Below, one piece after another: positions 27,499-39,331 of a stretch of 64,000 bases of DNA. The number at the start of each line of letters is the position of its first letter. The stretch's first letter is position 1. Both the position numbers and the translations under genes were made by a program. The DNA lies in contig JAZKDW010000021.1 of NCBI GenBank assembly GCA_040387375.1, forward strand, positions 22,518 through 86,517, given 5' to 3'. Below the pieces are notes generated by a model. It did no database searches. It worked only from the letters and a program-made list of their open reading frames with translations, and was not told where the DNA came from. This DNA is from JAZKDW01 sp040387375. Lineage in GTDB: Bacteria; Pseudomonadota; Gammaproteobacteria; Burkholderiales; Burkholderiaceae_D.

Positions 27499-30400
27499 GC
27501 GCGAATTGATTATACGGGCCTCGAATTCGTTCGCAGGCAAGGGCTGGCCGAACAGATAGCCCTGATAAAAATGACATCCGTTCTCGGCCAGGAACGCCCG
27601 CTGCGCTTCGGTTTCTACCCCTTCGGCAATCACTTCCAGGCCCAGGTTTTGCCCCAGGGCGATGATCGTGCGGGCGATCACCGCATCGTTGGAGTCGCTC
27701 AGCACGTCCTTGACGAAGGACTGGTCGATCTTCAACTGGTCCAGCGGCAGGCGTTTCAGATAAGACAGCGACGAATAACCGGTGCCGAAATCGTCCAGCG
27801 AAAAACTGACGCCGCAGGCCTTCAGCGCGGCCATTTTTTCGATGGTGGTTTCGACGTTGTCCACCAGCAGGCTTTCCGTCAGTTCCAGCTTGAGTTTGTG
27901 CGGACTGGCACCGCTCCCGGCGAGTATAGCCAGTACCTGCCCGACAAAATCGGCGTGGCGGAACTGGCGCACGCTGACATTGACGGCGATGGTGAGCGAT
28001 GCGGTTTCCGGCTGCGCCGCCCACGCCGCCAGTTGGGCGCAGGCAGCTTCCAGCACCCACTGCCCCAGCGGCAGGATCAGCCCGGTATCTTCGGCCAGCG
28101 CGATAAACTCACCGGGCGCCACCAGGCCGCGCCGCGGATGCTGCCAGCGCACCAGCGCCTCAACCCCGATCACGCGCTGCGCGTCATTCATTTGCGGCTG
28201 ATAGAAAAGAACGAACTGCCTGTCCTTCAGACCCTGGCGCAACTCCGCTTCCAGCAGGGCGCGGGCCGTGACATCGGCTTGCATGTCGGAATTGAAGAAA
28301 CGCAAGGTGTTGCGGCCCGACGCCTTGGACTGATACATCGCCAGATCAGCCCGCTTCAGCAGTTCATTCAGATTGTTCTGCGGGTCGGCAAACAGCGTAA
28401 TCCCAATGCTGCAGGTGCTGAAATGCTCGCTGTTGTTGAGCACGTACGGCCGGCACATCGACGCCAGTATTTTCTCGCCGACGCTCTGCGCCTGGGCTGC
28501 GGCAAGCACCGGGTTTTCATTCAGGCTTTCCAGGATCACCACAAATTCATCACCACCGAGCCGGGCCACCGTATCGCTCTCGCGCACGCTGGAAACCAGC
28601 CTGATGGCGGCTTGCTGCAGCAACTGATCACCGACGTCGTGGCCGAGGGTGTCGTTCAGGGTCTTGAAGTCGTCGAGATCGATGAACAGCAGCGCCCCTT
28701 CGCAGCGGTTGCGCGCGCTGGTGGCCATCGCATGCTGTAAACGGTCCATCAGCAGCACCCGGTTGGGCAGGCGCGTGAGCGGATCGTAGAACGCCAGGTT
28801 TTGAATCTCCGCCTGCGCCGCCTTGCGCTGCGTGATGTCGTTGCTGATCGACAGGATCGAGTGCGGCTGACCGGCATCGTCCAGCACCAGGGTGAGGTGG
28901 CCTTCCACGTCCATGCGGGCGCCGTTCTTGCGTGTCTGCGTGAACTCGCCGGTCCACTCGCCGGCATCCAGCAATTTGCGCGTCATCTCGACCACACCGA
29001 TGGAATTGCCGGGCATGACTTCGCCTGTCAGGGTGCCCACCACCTCTTCCGCGCTCCATCCGTACAGTCTTTCGGCGCCTTTGTTCCAGAACAGGATACG
29101 GGAGTCGAGTCCGCGCACGACGATGGCGTCATTTGCCTTGTCCAGCAGCGAGGCCTGTGCGCGGATGCGCGCATCGGCCTGCTGCCGCTCCAGTTCGGCG
29201 GCCGCACGCGTGGCAAAAATCCGCAGCGTCGAGACGACAAATTCGGCGCGCTTCAATGGCTCCCGGAACAAGACGAACAGCAGCCCGACGGGCTGGCCGA
29301 GAGAATTGTCGAGCCGGCAGCCGACATAAGCCTCCGCGCCGGCGAGATACAGCGGGGAGGCGGCCGGATAGCGGGAGGCTACATCAACACTGGCGACACA
29401 TTGCTGGTCCTGAAAAACCTTCTCGCACGGGGTGCCCGCCAGCGGATAGTCGACGTTGCCGATCAGGGCGCCGTCGACCACGCCGGCGATGGTGCGCGCC
29501 GTGGCCGGCTCTCCCGGCAGCAGGCGGACCAGGTAACCTGCATGCGCGCCAACCGCTTCGGCCATGTTGCGGGCCAGTTGCTCGAAAAATTCGGTGCCGG
29601 TGCTGGCGGAAACGCCGGCCGCGACCTTGACCGCCGCCAGTTGAAGCCGCCGCCGCTCATCCTGGGCGCGAATGTTATTGATGCCGAAGGCGAGGTCATC
29701 CGCCAATGCTTGCAACAGCTTGATCTCATCTTCGCTGACCTGGGCCACTTCCGGGGAGTAAAGCGCGAGCAATCCAAAGGTGCGATCGGTGTCGCGCAGC
29801 GGCAGGCATACCATGCTGCGATGGCCATGCGCGCGTGCGTCGTCCAGCCAGCTACGGAATCCCGGATCCACGCTCAGGTTTTCCATCACTACCACTTTGC
29901 CGCTGCGGATAGTCCGGCCGGCCGGCCCCCGTCCGATCGGCTCATCGGCGGACCACGATATCCGGATATTGCCCAGGTAAGCAGCTGCTTGCTCGCCAAA
30001 ATGGGCGACCGGCAGGATGGTCTTGTGCGGATCTTCCTGCCGGAAGCCAACCCAGGCCATGCGGTAGCCGCCGATCTCCACTGTGACCCGGCATATTTCC
30101 TCCAGCAGGGTTGCTTCCTGATCGGCACGGATCAATGCCTCGTGGCAGGCGCTCAGCATTTGCTGGGCGCGATTGACGCGAGCCAGTTCACGCTCGGCAC
30201 GCAAGCGCTCGGTTACATCGGTGGCCAGCACCAGCCGCGCCGGCAGGCCATTGAAATCGATGCCGTCGGACGATACCTCGACCTGGATGATCGAGCCGTC
30301 CTTTTTCCGATGACGCCATACGGCTGCACTTTTCTGCTCCTGCGGAAGCGACCGTACGGTTTGCTCCATTACGTCCACATCTTCCGGCAGCCGCAGTTCG

Positions 30401-31146
30401 CGCAGCGTCATTGCCAGGAATTCCTGCTCGGTATAACCGTAATGCTGAATCGCCGACAGATTGACTGCCAGGAAGCGCAGCGTCGCATTTTCAAATACCC
30501 ACATGGGGTGCGGGTTGTGCTCGAACATGAGCCGGTATTGAGACTCCGACTGGCGCAGGCGTTCGGCATCGCGGTGACGCTGGATGACGTTGCCCAGCGA
30601 CTGCACGAGGATCTGGAGGTTAACCACATCGCGCTTCCTGAAAGCATGCGGCTCCATCGCCATCACCTTCAGCACGCCGATCACCTGGTCCGCCACCCGC
30701 AGCGGTGCGGCAATGAGCGAACGAACCCCGATTGCCCGGCTGGCGCTGCGGTCGACGTGCGGATCCACTTCGGAGTCTTCACAGTGCATGACCATGCCGG
30801 TGCGTATTGCGGCGCCGGACAAACTGCTTCCATGTCGCAGCCGCAAGCCTATCTGCCTGGCAGCAATTCCCGCGGTTGCGCGGTACACCATTTCATCTTC
30901 TTCAACCAGCTCGACCACGGCGCCGCAAGCCCGCGTCAAAGCCTGAGCGCGCTCCACCATCAGATTCATCACGGACTGCAGATCGAGGTCGACCGCGGAC
31001 ATCTCATGCTGGACCTGGACGATGCCCGCATAGGTGTCAGCGTAGCGCGCTTCTTCGTCCGCATTTCCGGCGTCGGACGGATTGCCGAACGCGGCCGCCG
31101 GCGCTTCCGCAGACAGGTTCTCCTCAGCGCGCGGAATGAGAGTCAC
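27490..31146 (-). CDS. Multi-sensor diguanylate cyclase/phosphodiesterase (GAF-PAS-GAF-GAF-PAS-GGDEF-EAL)
   Basis: 1218 residues from GTG 31146, which has GGAAGGA 8 bases upstream; an in-frame ATG at 31185 lacks a site. Inferred order: GAF (about 25-185; DLQSVMNLMVERAQAL, GVRSLIAAPL), PAS (195-320), GAF (325-490; HRSMVCLPLRDTDRTFGLLA), GAF (500-650), PAS (665-790; ANDAIVVRGLDSRILFWNKG), GGDEF (795-960) and EAL (970-1210). GGDEF is intact (ARLGGDEFVVIL), with an RESD inhibitory site five residues before it. EAL is intact (GVEALVRWQHP) with loop-6 DDFGTGYSS. So both c-di-GMP synthesis and breakdown look possible. There are no membrane segments, so it is cytosolic. Confidence 0.95.
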   Translation of the reverse strand: MTLIPRAEENLSAEAPAAAFGNPSDAGNADEEARYADTYAGIVQVQHEMSAVDLDLQSVMNLMVERAQALTRACGAVVELVEEDEMVYRATAGIAARQIGLRLRHGSSLSGAAIRTGMVMHCEDSEVDPHVDRSASRAIGVRSLIAAPLRVADQVIGVLKVMAMEPHAFRKRDVVNLQILVQSLGNVIQRHRDAERLRQSESQYRLMFEHNPHPMWVFENATLRFLAVNLSAIQHYGYTEQEFLAMTLRELRLPEDVDVMEQTVRSLPQEQKSAAVWRHRKKDGSIIQVEVSSDGIDFNGLPARLVLATDVTERLRAERELARVNRAQQMLSACHEALIRADQEATLLEEICRVTVEIGGYRMAWVGFRQEDPHKTILPVAHFGEQAAAYLGNIRISWSADEPIGRGPAGRTIRSGKVVVMENLSVDPGFRSWLDDARAHGHRSMVCLPLRDTDRTFGLLALYSPEVAQVSEDEIKLLQALADDLAFGINNIRAQDERRRLQLAAVKVAAGVSASTGTEFFEQLARNMAEAVGAHAGYLVRLLPGEPATARTIAGVVDGALIGNVDYPLAGTPCEKVFQDQQCVASVDVASRYPAASPLYLAGAEAYVGCRLDNSLGQPVGLLFVLFREPLKRAEFVVSTLRIFATRAAAELERQQADARIRAQASLLDKANDAIVVRGLDSRILFWNKGAERLYGWSAEEVVGTLTGEVMPGNSIGVVEMTRKLLDAGEWTGEFTQTRKNGARMDVEGHLTLVLDDAGQPHSILSISNDITQRKAAQAEIQNLAFYDPLTRLPNRVLLMDRLQHAMATSARNRCEGALLFIDLDDFKTLNDTLGHDVGDQLLQQAAIRLVSSVRESDTVARLGGDEFVVILESLNENPVLAAAQAQSVGEKILASMCRPYVLNNSEHFSTCSIGITLFADPQNNLNELLKRADLAMYQSKASGRNTLRFFNSDMQADVTARALLEAELRQGLKDRQFVLFYQPQMNDAQRVIGVEALVRWQHPRRGLVAPGEFIALAEDTGLILPLGQWVLEAACAQLAAWAAQPETASLTIAVNVSVRQFRHADFVGQVLAILAGSGASPHKLKLELTESLLVDNVETTIEKMAALKACGVSFSLDDFGTGYSSLSYLKRLPLDQLKIDQSFVKDVLSDSNDAVIARTIIALGQNLGLEVIAEGVETEAQRAFLAENGCHFYQGYLFGQPLPANEFEARIINSRSG

Positions 31147-31335
31147 TGTGCATTCCTTCCCGGGCCATCGGCAAGCTGGCAGCATGCTTGCGGATCACGA
31201 TAAACCTGCGTGTCTGAACATGAAATCCCGAGTAGACATCTTATAAACACCCCGGCTAAAAAATCCGCAACCGGGCAAGCGTAAAACCAAGAGTTACTGC
31301 CAATACAGTACCAACGCTTCATCTGTCCGCGCGGC

Positions 31336-31848
31336 CTAAAAATGCCGCTTGATCACCTCGGCGAATGCGTCTTCGGCCGAAATGCCATTCTTCATCAGAC
31401 CGGCGATTTCATCCGAATGTTTTTCGATGCCAGCCGGCAGGGTCTGACGATTATTTTTGAAATATTCGTATTTCGCGGCGTCGACCAGGTCCTTGGCCTT
31501 GACTGCCGCAGGGCTGCTGCGCGTACCGACACGGCTGACGCGCGTTGCTGTACCGGTGCGGCTGCCGCCGGCGATCACGGCCTTGAGCTGCTCCAGCGTA
31601 TACACGGTTGTCGCATTGCTGCCGACGAATTCATCCGCCTTCGGGGTCAGCAGATGATTGTTGCTGTCGAAAGCCATTTTCTTGCCGGCCGGGTTGATGA
31701 CCTGGTAGTTCGGTCGCTGCCCCGAGCCGGACAGCGCGAATTGCACTTGCTCGCCGTAGGCAAGCATCTGGCCCATGACATCATTCAGATAATCGGGTGA
31801 AAGTGTTTCAATCTTGCCATTCCAGCGTTTGTTTCTTGTCGTATTCAA
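31336..31848 (-). CDS. Hypothetical basic protein, 170 aa
   Basis: A soluble basic protein, not recognised. Three visible sections: an N-terminal domain (IETLSPDYLNDVMGQMLAYG), a low-complexity Thr/Ser/Arg region (GGSRTGTATRVSRVGTRSSP), and a C-terminal helical segment (YEYFKNNRQTLPAGIEKHSD, ISAEDAFAEVIKRHF). The two ordered parts joined by a flexible linker suggest a small regulator or effector, but nothing more can be said. No operon partner. Confidence 0.6.
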   Translation of the reverse strand: MNTTRNKRWNGKIETLSPDYLNDVMGQMLAYGEQVQFALSGSGQRPNYQVINPAGKKMAFDSNNHLLTPKADEFVGSNATTVYTLEQLKAVIAGGSRTGTATRVSRVGTRSSPAAVKAKDLVDAAKYEYFKNNRQTLPAGIEKHSDEIAGLMKNGISAEDAFAEVIKRHF

Positions 31849-32035
31849 AATGCGTTTTATCCAATAATGATGGCGCGACCCGGACGCGGCATTGACTGTC
31901 GTGATTCCGTGAGTCGCGCCGTTTGTAAATTCGTAAACAGGAACAGACCGCCATTATCCCCCGCCTCGATTTATTACGAAATCTCCGTAACAAAATATAT
32001 TAGTCGCCAAGCGCGTTTTTCAGTGTTCTGAGCAC

Positions 32036-34846
32036 TTACCTAATCAGTTTCAGTCCTGGCGGCAGTGAATCACCCAGTACCCGGCGCTCGCTGGCGTCAT
32101 CCAGTTGCACCACCTCGCGCACCATGTTTATCCAGGAGGGTGGCGCACCGATCGCGGTCAGCCGCTGGATGATGTGTTCACGCAAGTCGGCATTCAGGTC
32201 ACGCGAGCGGTCGCCGGTCATGCGCGCCAGATGGGCGGCGGCAAACGCGGCCGGCTCGACCCGCCGCCAGTCGATCGCCAGCACGTTTTCCAGCCACGAT
32301 GCAACAACATCGGCCGGCACCACATCATGCGCGCTGCCATAAAACAGCTGGCGCGCGCCGAGCCGGCCGAGCGCCCACAACGTCCTGCTGTCGAGCGCCT
32401 GGGCAGCATCCGATCTTGTCCCCGGCTGGTGCAGGCGCTGCAGCAGCCATGTGCCGATTTCATTCTTGTAGCCAGCCGGAATCCGTTCCAGCGATGCCAC
32501 CAGGCGCAGCATATCGTCGTAGCTGCCCTTGACCAGGCCGGCGGGGCGGCGGCCGCGCGCCGACTTGTCCTCATGTACATTAAAAGCAAAATCATCGAGC
32601 AGGCGCAATTGCGCAGGCTGGTCGAGGCCTCCGGCAACACGGCGCCACAAGGTCCACCATTCGGTGCGCACCTGGCTGTCGCCGCCATACTGCACGCCGG
32701 CCCCGAACAGGCTCCACAACTGCTCGATGCGCCAGTCGTCCAGCGGATAACCGACACCGGGGCGCAGGCAATAACCAGCCAGGTTGAGCCACAGCCGCTC
32801 ATGCTCGGCCGAACGGCGCCGGCCGCGCGCACGCTGCAGCAGGGCGTCGAACAGAGCGCGCAGCAGCGGCGGCTCCCAGCGATCGCGGCTGCCGAGCAGT
32901 TTTTCCAGCTGGGCGCGGAGCTGCCTGACCTCCTTCGGCTGCACCTGCTGCGCGCGGGCGCCAAAAATGCGCTCGATTTTTTCGACGGCTTCGGCAAAGC
33001 GCGGCGGCAGCGCTTCCTGCCCGGCGTCCGCGCCGTCGCCGCGCAGCTGGAACTCGAGCAGCCAGCGCTGGCTTGGGTCCGCGGTAGCGACGCAGTGCAT
33101 GTCGAGCGTGCCGACCTCACTCAGCGCGCTCGCCAGTTGCACCGGCGTTTCCTGCCTGCCGGCAGCCGCACCGGCGCGCAGCACCGTTGCAATCGGCGGC
33201 AGGCGCAGGTAGTCGCCCTGTTCAAGGTCGACCAGTTCCCCCAGCCGCGGCGGCGGCCGGTTGCCGGCCTCGGCAATCGACGATACCAGGTGAAAGCGTA
33301 CCGGCTGGCCGAGGCGCAACGCAAACACCCGGTCTTGCAGCAGGTTTTCGCGGCCTGCTTCACTGCCGCGCGGCAGCACGCAGATGCCGTGCGCCGCATT
33401 GCCACCCTCCTCATCCAGCACCAGGAAGTAGCTGCGCGGTGAACCGCCGCCGATCTTCGGCGCCCGCCCCTCGCGCGCCAGCGCATGCGCGACCGCGCCG
33501 CGCGCCACGGCGACATCCGGATTGTCGTTATGCAGCAGGCGCAAGGGCTGGCCGCGCCATGCGCCGAGCGTGTTTTCCAGGCGCCTGGCAAGAGCGTCGG
33601 CCCGGAACACGCCGCCATTGAGCAGTAGCGTATCGGGAATCGCGACCGCATCCGCGGCAGGCGCCGACGCGCCCAATGCAGCACGCGCCGTTGCCGCATG
33701 CTGCTGGAGAAAACTGGCAAGGTGGCGCGTGATCGCCGGGTCGCTGGCATACGGCAGGCCGAACTCGACCAGGCCGCCGCGCCTGTGCTGCACCTGCGCG
33801 TCCGCTGCGACCAGCGGGAAAAATCCATCGACGATCGTGCGTTCCACTTCTTCCCGCGTCAGCGCCACCGAGCGTGCGCCGCCGATCAACTTCGATCCGG
33901 CGCCGAGCAGCGTGACCAACGCTTTTTCCGGCGCGTCCGCCGCCAGCAATTGTTCCTTGGCGGCGCGGCAGCGCTCCAGCATCTGCGACAGCCGGCTTGC
34001 CGACAGCCGGTCGGCGCCGGCATCCGAATTTGCCATGCGCGTCTCAACCATATGCGCCAGCACCAGATCCATGTTGTCACCGCCCAGCATCAGATGTTTG
34101 CCGACGCCGATGCGCGTCAGTTGCGGCTCGCCGTCCTGCATTTCGACCTTGATCAGGCTGAGGTCGGTCGTGCCGCCGCCGACATCACACACCAGGATCA
34201 GCCGGGTCTGCGCCAGTTCGGCGGCCAGCGTTTGCCGGTGGCGGAACAGCCAGTCGTGGAAAGCAGCCTGCGGTTCTTCCAGCAGCCGCAGCCGGTCCAG
34301 GCCGGCCTGCGCTGCGGCCTTGACGGTCAGCGCCCGCGCGCCTTCATCGAACGAGGCCGGCACGGTCAGCACCAGTTCCTGCCGCTCCAGCGGACTGTCG
34401 GGAAAACGCCAGTTCCATGCCGCCCGCACATATGCCAGATAACTGGCGCTGGCCTCCACCGGCGATACCCGGGCGACATCGTCGGCTGCGCCCCACGGCA
34501 ATATCGGCGCCAGACGATCGACCGCCGCATGCGAGAGCCAGCTCTTGGCGCTCGCCACCAGCCGGCCGGGAACCTGGGCGCCGAGCTTGCGCGCCAGCGC
34601 GCCGATCACCACCTGTTCCTGCGCCGCGCCATCGGTTCGTGTCCACGGCAGTTGCAGCGCACCGGCCGGCAATTCGCCCGGCGCCGGATGGAAGCGCAGC
34701 GACGGCAGCAGCGGACTGGCCTTCACCTCGCCCGGCGCGAACAGCTGTTCGATGTCGAACAGGCGGATGTCATTGCTGCCGGCCTCGGCATAAGCGACCA
34801 CCGTATTGGTGGTGCCAAGATCGATGCCGACAACATATTTTTTCAT
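32036..34846 (-). CDS. Hsp70-family protein with C-terminal DUF3731-type domain
   Basis: 936 residues, far longer than DnaK (~640). The N-terminal Hsp70 ATPase domain is clear: VGIDLGTTNTVVAYAEAGSN (phosphate-1), VCDVGGGTTDLSLIKVEMQD (phosphate-2) and ADTLLLNGGVFRADAL (adenosine region). The canonical substrate-binding domain is short (VQLASALSEVGTLDMHCVA). It is followed by a ~330-residue helical C-terminal region (WLNLAGYCLRPGVGYPLDDW, RTEWWTLWRRVAGGLDQP) matching DUF3731, found on bacterial Hsp70 paralogues. Last gene of the DUF2760-Hsp70-Hsp70 operon, 17 bases after its partner. No DnaJ or GrpE is nearby; function unknown. Confidence 0.93.
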   Translation of the reverse strand: MKKYVVGIDLGTTNTVVAYAEAGSNDIRLFDIEQLFAPGEVKASPLLPSLRFHPAPGELPAGALQLPWTRTDGAAQEQVVIGALARKLGAQVPGRLVASAKSWLSHAAVDRLAPILPWGAADDVARVSPVEASASYLAYVRAAWNWRFPDSPLERQELVLTVPASFDEGARALTVKAAAQAGLDRLRLLEEPQAAFHDWLFRHRQTLAAELAQTRLILVCDVGGGTTDLSLIKVEMQDGEPQLTRIGVGKHLMLGGDNMDLVLAHMVETRMANSDAGADRLSASRLSQMLERCRAAKEQLLAADAPEKALVTLLGAGSKLIGGARSVALTREEVERTIVDGFFPLVAADAQVQHRRGGLVEFGLPYASDPAITRHLASFLQQHAATARAALGASAPAADAVAIPDTLLLNGGVFRADALARRLENTLGAWRGQPLRLLHNDNPDVAVARGAVAHALAREGRAPKIGGGSPRSYFLVLDEEGGNAAHGICVLPRGSEAGRENLLQDRVFALRLGQPVRFHLVSSIAEAGNRPPPRLGELVDLEQGDYLRLPPIATVLRAGAAAGRQETPVQLASALSEVGTLDMHCVATADPSQRWLLEFQLRGDGADAGQEALPPRFAEAVEKIERIFGARAQQVQPKEVRQLRAQLEKLLGSRDRWEPPLLRALFDALLQRARGRRRSAEHERLWLNLAGYCLRPGVGYPLDDWRIEQLWSLFGAGVQYGGDSQVRTEWWTLWRRVAGGLDQPAQLRLLDDFAFNVHEDKSARGRRPAGLVKGSYDDMLRLVASLERIPAGYKNEIGTWLLQRLHQPGTRSDAAQALDSRTLWALGRLGARQLFYGSAHDVVPADVVASWLENVLAIDWRRVEPAAFAAAHLARMTGDRSRDLNADLREHIIQRLTAIGAPPSWINMVREVVQLDDASERRVLGDSLPPGLKLIR

Positions 34847-34863
34847 CTGTCTGCTCTTGATAC

Positions 34864-36708
34864 TCAGGACTGGGCGTGGCCGCGGACGTCGAATTCAACG
34901 TTCCAGCGTTCGTCGCCGGTGCGCGGCGTCGCCGACAATTCCAGCGTACCCGCTTCCGTCACGCGCGCATGCAGCCTGACCTGCACCACTTCACCCGGCT
35001 GCCGGCCCGCGGTCGGCAGCGTCGCCTGGATTTCATCGAGTTCCTGCAGTTCGTCCTGTTGCCAGGAGTCGAGCATGGCGCCGATCTGGTCCTGGCGCCG
35101 CACCGACGACCCGAAGAAGCGGAAATGCACCGGCTCACCCACCACCAGCCCGAATTCCATCGTTTTTAATGCCGCCTCGGTGCCCTCTTCCATGCCGAAC
35201 GGCGCGACGCACAGCGCCTGCACCGGCGGCTCCATGCCGGGTATCGCCGGCATCGCCGATTCGACCGCGACATAATAAGCGCGGGCGGTGCCGCCGCGAA
35301 TACGCACGCCCTGCCCGCGCCGCACATAACCGTAATAAGCCGCGCCCCGCGCGACGGCCAGATCGAGATCGGCGCCGGCCAGCAAACGTGCCGGCTGCGC
35401 GTTTTCGGCCGCCAGCCAGCTGTTGAGCGTGGCCAGCGTGCGCTGCGCCAGCAGGCTGGATTTGAATATGCCGCCATTGAACAGCACGGCCGTCGGATGC
35501 AGGAAACTGGCGTCCGGCGCGGCGCCGCCGAAACCTTCCAGTTCGGCAGTCGCGCCGACCTGGCGCCCGAGAAATCCGGCCAGATGGCGGGTGATCGCGG
35601 CATCCTGCGCGAACGGCAAACCCAGCTGCGTCAGGCCGGCACGCGTGCGGGTCGCCGGCCGCGCGGTGGCGTCGACCTGCGGGAAAAATCCTTCCAGGAT
35701 CACCGCCGTCACTTCCTCGCGCGTCAATTCGGTGCGGATCGATCCACCGATCAGTTTCGAACCGCGGCTGGGCACCACGATCGGCATCGACTGGACGTCG
35801 GATTCCGACAGCAGGATTTCCTTGGCCGCACGCGCGCCGTAGGTCAGCGCGCGCATTTGCCACGGGTCGAGCTGGGGTCCGTTCGCCGCCAGCTTGCGCG
35901 CAACCACGTGCGCCAGTGTGAGGTCCATGTTGTCGCCGCCCAGCAGGATGTGGTCGCCGACCGCGACCCGGTGCAACTCGAGCGTGCCGTCACGCTCGAC
36001 CACGGCAATCAGTGAAAAATCGCTGGTGCCGCCGCCAACGTCCACCACCAGGATGATGTCGCCCGGCCTGGCTTCCTTACGCCAGCCGCCCTCGCTGGCC
36101 TGGATCCAGTTGTATAGCGCGGACTGCGGTTCTTCCAGCAAGGTCATGTTGTCGTAACCGGCGGCCCGGGCGGCTTCCGCGGTCAGCTCACGCGCCGCCG
36201 GGTCGAAGGACGCCGGAATGGTGACGGTAATTTCCTGCTGGTTGAACGGCGCGTCCGGATGTGCATGGTCCCAGGCCTGGCGCAGATGGCTCAGGTAACG
36301 GATCGACGCTTCCAGCGGCGACACGCGTGTGACTTCTTCCGGCGCATCGCTGGGCAGGATGGCGGCGCGGCGATCGACGCCGGGGTGGCACAACCAGCTT
36401 TTTGCGCTGGACACCAGGCGTATCGGCGTGGTCGCGCCACGGCTGCGCGCCAGTTCGCCGACGATGGCGTCCTGGCGGTCGTGCCACGGCAGGCTGAGGT
36501 CGCCCGGCGCCAGTTCGGCCTCATGCGGCAGATACAGGAATGACGGCAGCAGCGGCGGCGCTTCAACCTCGCCGGGCGCGGTCAGCTGCGGAATGCCGAG
36601 CACACCATGACTGGTCTTTTCACCATCGCTGGCGTCGAGATCGGTGTAGGCAAGCGCACTGTGCGTGGTGCCCAGGTCAATGCCGATCGAGTAACGCGCA
36701 TTGCTCAT
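34864..36708 (-). CDS. Hsp70-family protein (short paralogue)
   Basis: 614 residues. The ATPase-domain motifs are SIGIDLGTTHSALAYTDLDA, ILVVDVGGGTSDFSLIAVVE, EPQSALYNWIQ and TAVLFNGGIFKSSLL. Like its neighbour, it has an unusual sequence between the phosphate motifs (LPSFLYLPHEAELAPGDLSL, VSSAKSWLCHPGVDR) that both share, indicating an ancient paralogous pair. The C-terminal half is a reduced beta-sandwich (EVVQVRLHARVTEAGTLELS) with no lid. It overlaps the DUF2760 gene upstream by 4 bases, so the three genes are translationally coupled. Confidence 0.93.
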   Translation of the reverse strand: MSNARYSIGIDLGTTHSALAYTDLDASDGEKTSHGVLGIPQLTAPGEVEAPPLLPSFLYLPHEAELAPGDLSLPWHDRQDAIVGELARSRGATTPIRLVSSAKSWLCHPGVDRRAAILPSDAPEEVTRVSPLEASIRYLSHLRQAWDHAHPDAPFNQQEITVTIPASFDPAARELTAEAARAAGYDNMTLLEEPQSALYNWIQASEGGWRKEARPGDIILVVDVGGGTSDFSLIAVVERDGTLELHRVAVGDHILLGGDNMDLTLAHVVARKLAANGPQLDPWQMRALTYGARAAKEILLSESDVQSMPIVVPSRGSKLIGGSIRTELTREEVTAVILEGFFPQVDATARPATRTRAGLTQLGLPFAQDAAITRHLAGFLGRQVGATAELEGFGGAAPDASFLHPTAVLFNGGIFKSSLLAQRTLATLNSWLAAENAQPARLLAGADLDLAVARGAAYYGYVRRGQGVRIRGGTARAYYVAVESAMPAIPGMEPPVQALCVAPFGMEEGTEAALKTMEFGLVVGEPVHFRFFGSSVRRQDQIGAMLDSWQQDELQELDEIQATLPTAGRQPGEVVQVRLHARVTEAGTLELSATPRTGDERWNVEFDVRGHAQS

Positions 36709-37283
36709 AATTCCACCTCGGCCGGCGCCAGCACGGTCGCATCATGCGTGTCGGCCAGCCTTGGGAGGCGCACTTCGGTGGCGCGCCAGCCGCGATGGCT
36801 GATGTTGCCGCTGAACGGCGCGGCGCCGACCACATTGCCGGTCAGGCGCACCGATGCCGCATCGAAGCCTTCGGGCAGGGTCACGCGGCTGCCTTCGGAT
36901 TCCTGGCGCACCGGCTCGATGGTGAAATGCTCGCGCAGCACCTTGCTGCAGCCTTCATGCACTACCCGCGCGGCAGCGCCGATGTCGGCGTCGGTATAGT
37001 TGGCCAGGTTCTCGCGCGTGAAGTCGATCAGGCGGCCCTCACGCTGCAGCAGGCTGAGCAACTGCAGCGCCGCATCGGGCGAGACATCCTTCAGCGGCCG
37101 CGGCGGTGGCGCCGGCGGCGGAACCACGGCCGGCGGCGGTCCGTCCTGCTGGCTCATCTCATCGATGCGGGCAGCAAAGTCGAGGTTTGCAATCGTACGA
37201 AAAAACGCACCGAATGCGAGCGGTACCCTGCGAAAGAAAGAAGGCCTGGCGCCGATCGGCGGACGTGGATTTGTGCTGCTCAT
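36705..37283 (-). CDS. DUF2760 domain protein
   Basis: 192 residues. A basic N-terminal helix (RRVPLAFGAFFRTIANLDFA) and a Pro-rich linker (PPPAVVPPPAPPPRPL) precede the DUF2760 core (SPDAALQLLSLLQREGRLID, AARVVHEGCSKVLREHFTIE, RVTLPEGFDAASVRLTGNVVG). First gene of the operon with the two Hsp70 proteins. Conserved linkage suggests it is a client adaptor or partner of these chaperones. No biochemical function has been established that I know of. Confidence 0.9.
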   Translation of the reverse strand: MSSTNPRPPIGARPSFFRRVPLAFGAFFRTIANLDFAARIDEMSQQDGPPPAVVPPPAPPPRPLKDVSPDAALQLLSLLQREGRLIDFTRENLANYTDADIGAAARVVHEGCSKVLREHFTIEPVRQESEGSRVTLPEGFDAASVRLTGNVVGAAPFSGNISHRGWRATEVRLPRLADTHDATVLAPAEVEL

Positions 37284-37385
37284 TACATGCTCCTGAAGGT
37301 TCCGGTGGGGTCACGGAGTTGGGAAAATGCACCGGGCTCATCAGCGGGTACGTCGTTCAGGCGCACGCACGCAAGCCGGTGCGGA

Positions 37386-37427
37386 GAAAAAAAACGCACC
37401 ACCAGCAACAGCTTGCTGGTGGTGCGT
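37386..37427 (-). terminator. Strong terminator of ftsH
   Basis: A perfect 15-bp stem (ACGCACCACCAGCAA, 37394-37408, with its complement at 37413-37427) with loop CAGC. The A-run at 37387-37394 gives a U8 tract on the minus strand. It separates ftsH from the DUF2760 operon start at 37283. Confidence 0.95.
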
Positions 37428-37462
37428 GATGAACACTACTGCTATGCAACCATACCTGTCAT

Positions 37463-39331
<1,869 letters not shown>

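Noticed and set aside
28801..31203. 800-codon open frame on the plus strand opposite the GAF/PAS/GGDEF/EAL gene
   Set aside because: Antisense to a gene with clear domain order; composition (Gln/Arg/His-rich) is typical of reverse-strand shadow in GC-rich DNA.
32105..35275. Two plus-strand frames of more than 400 codons opposite the Hsp70 genes
   Set aside because: Antisense shadows of conserved ATPase domains.
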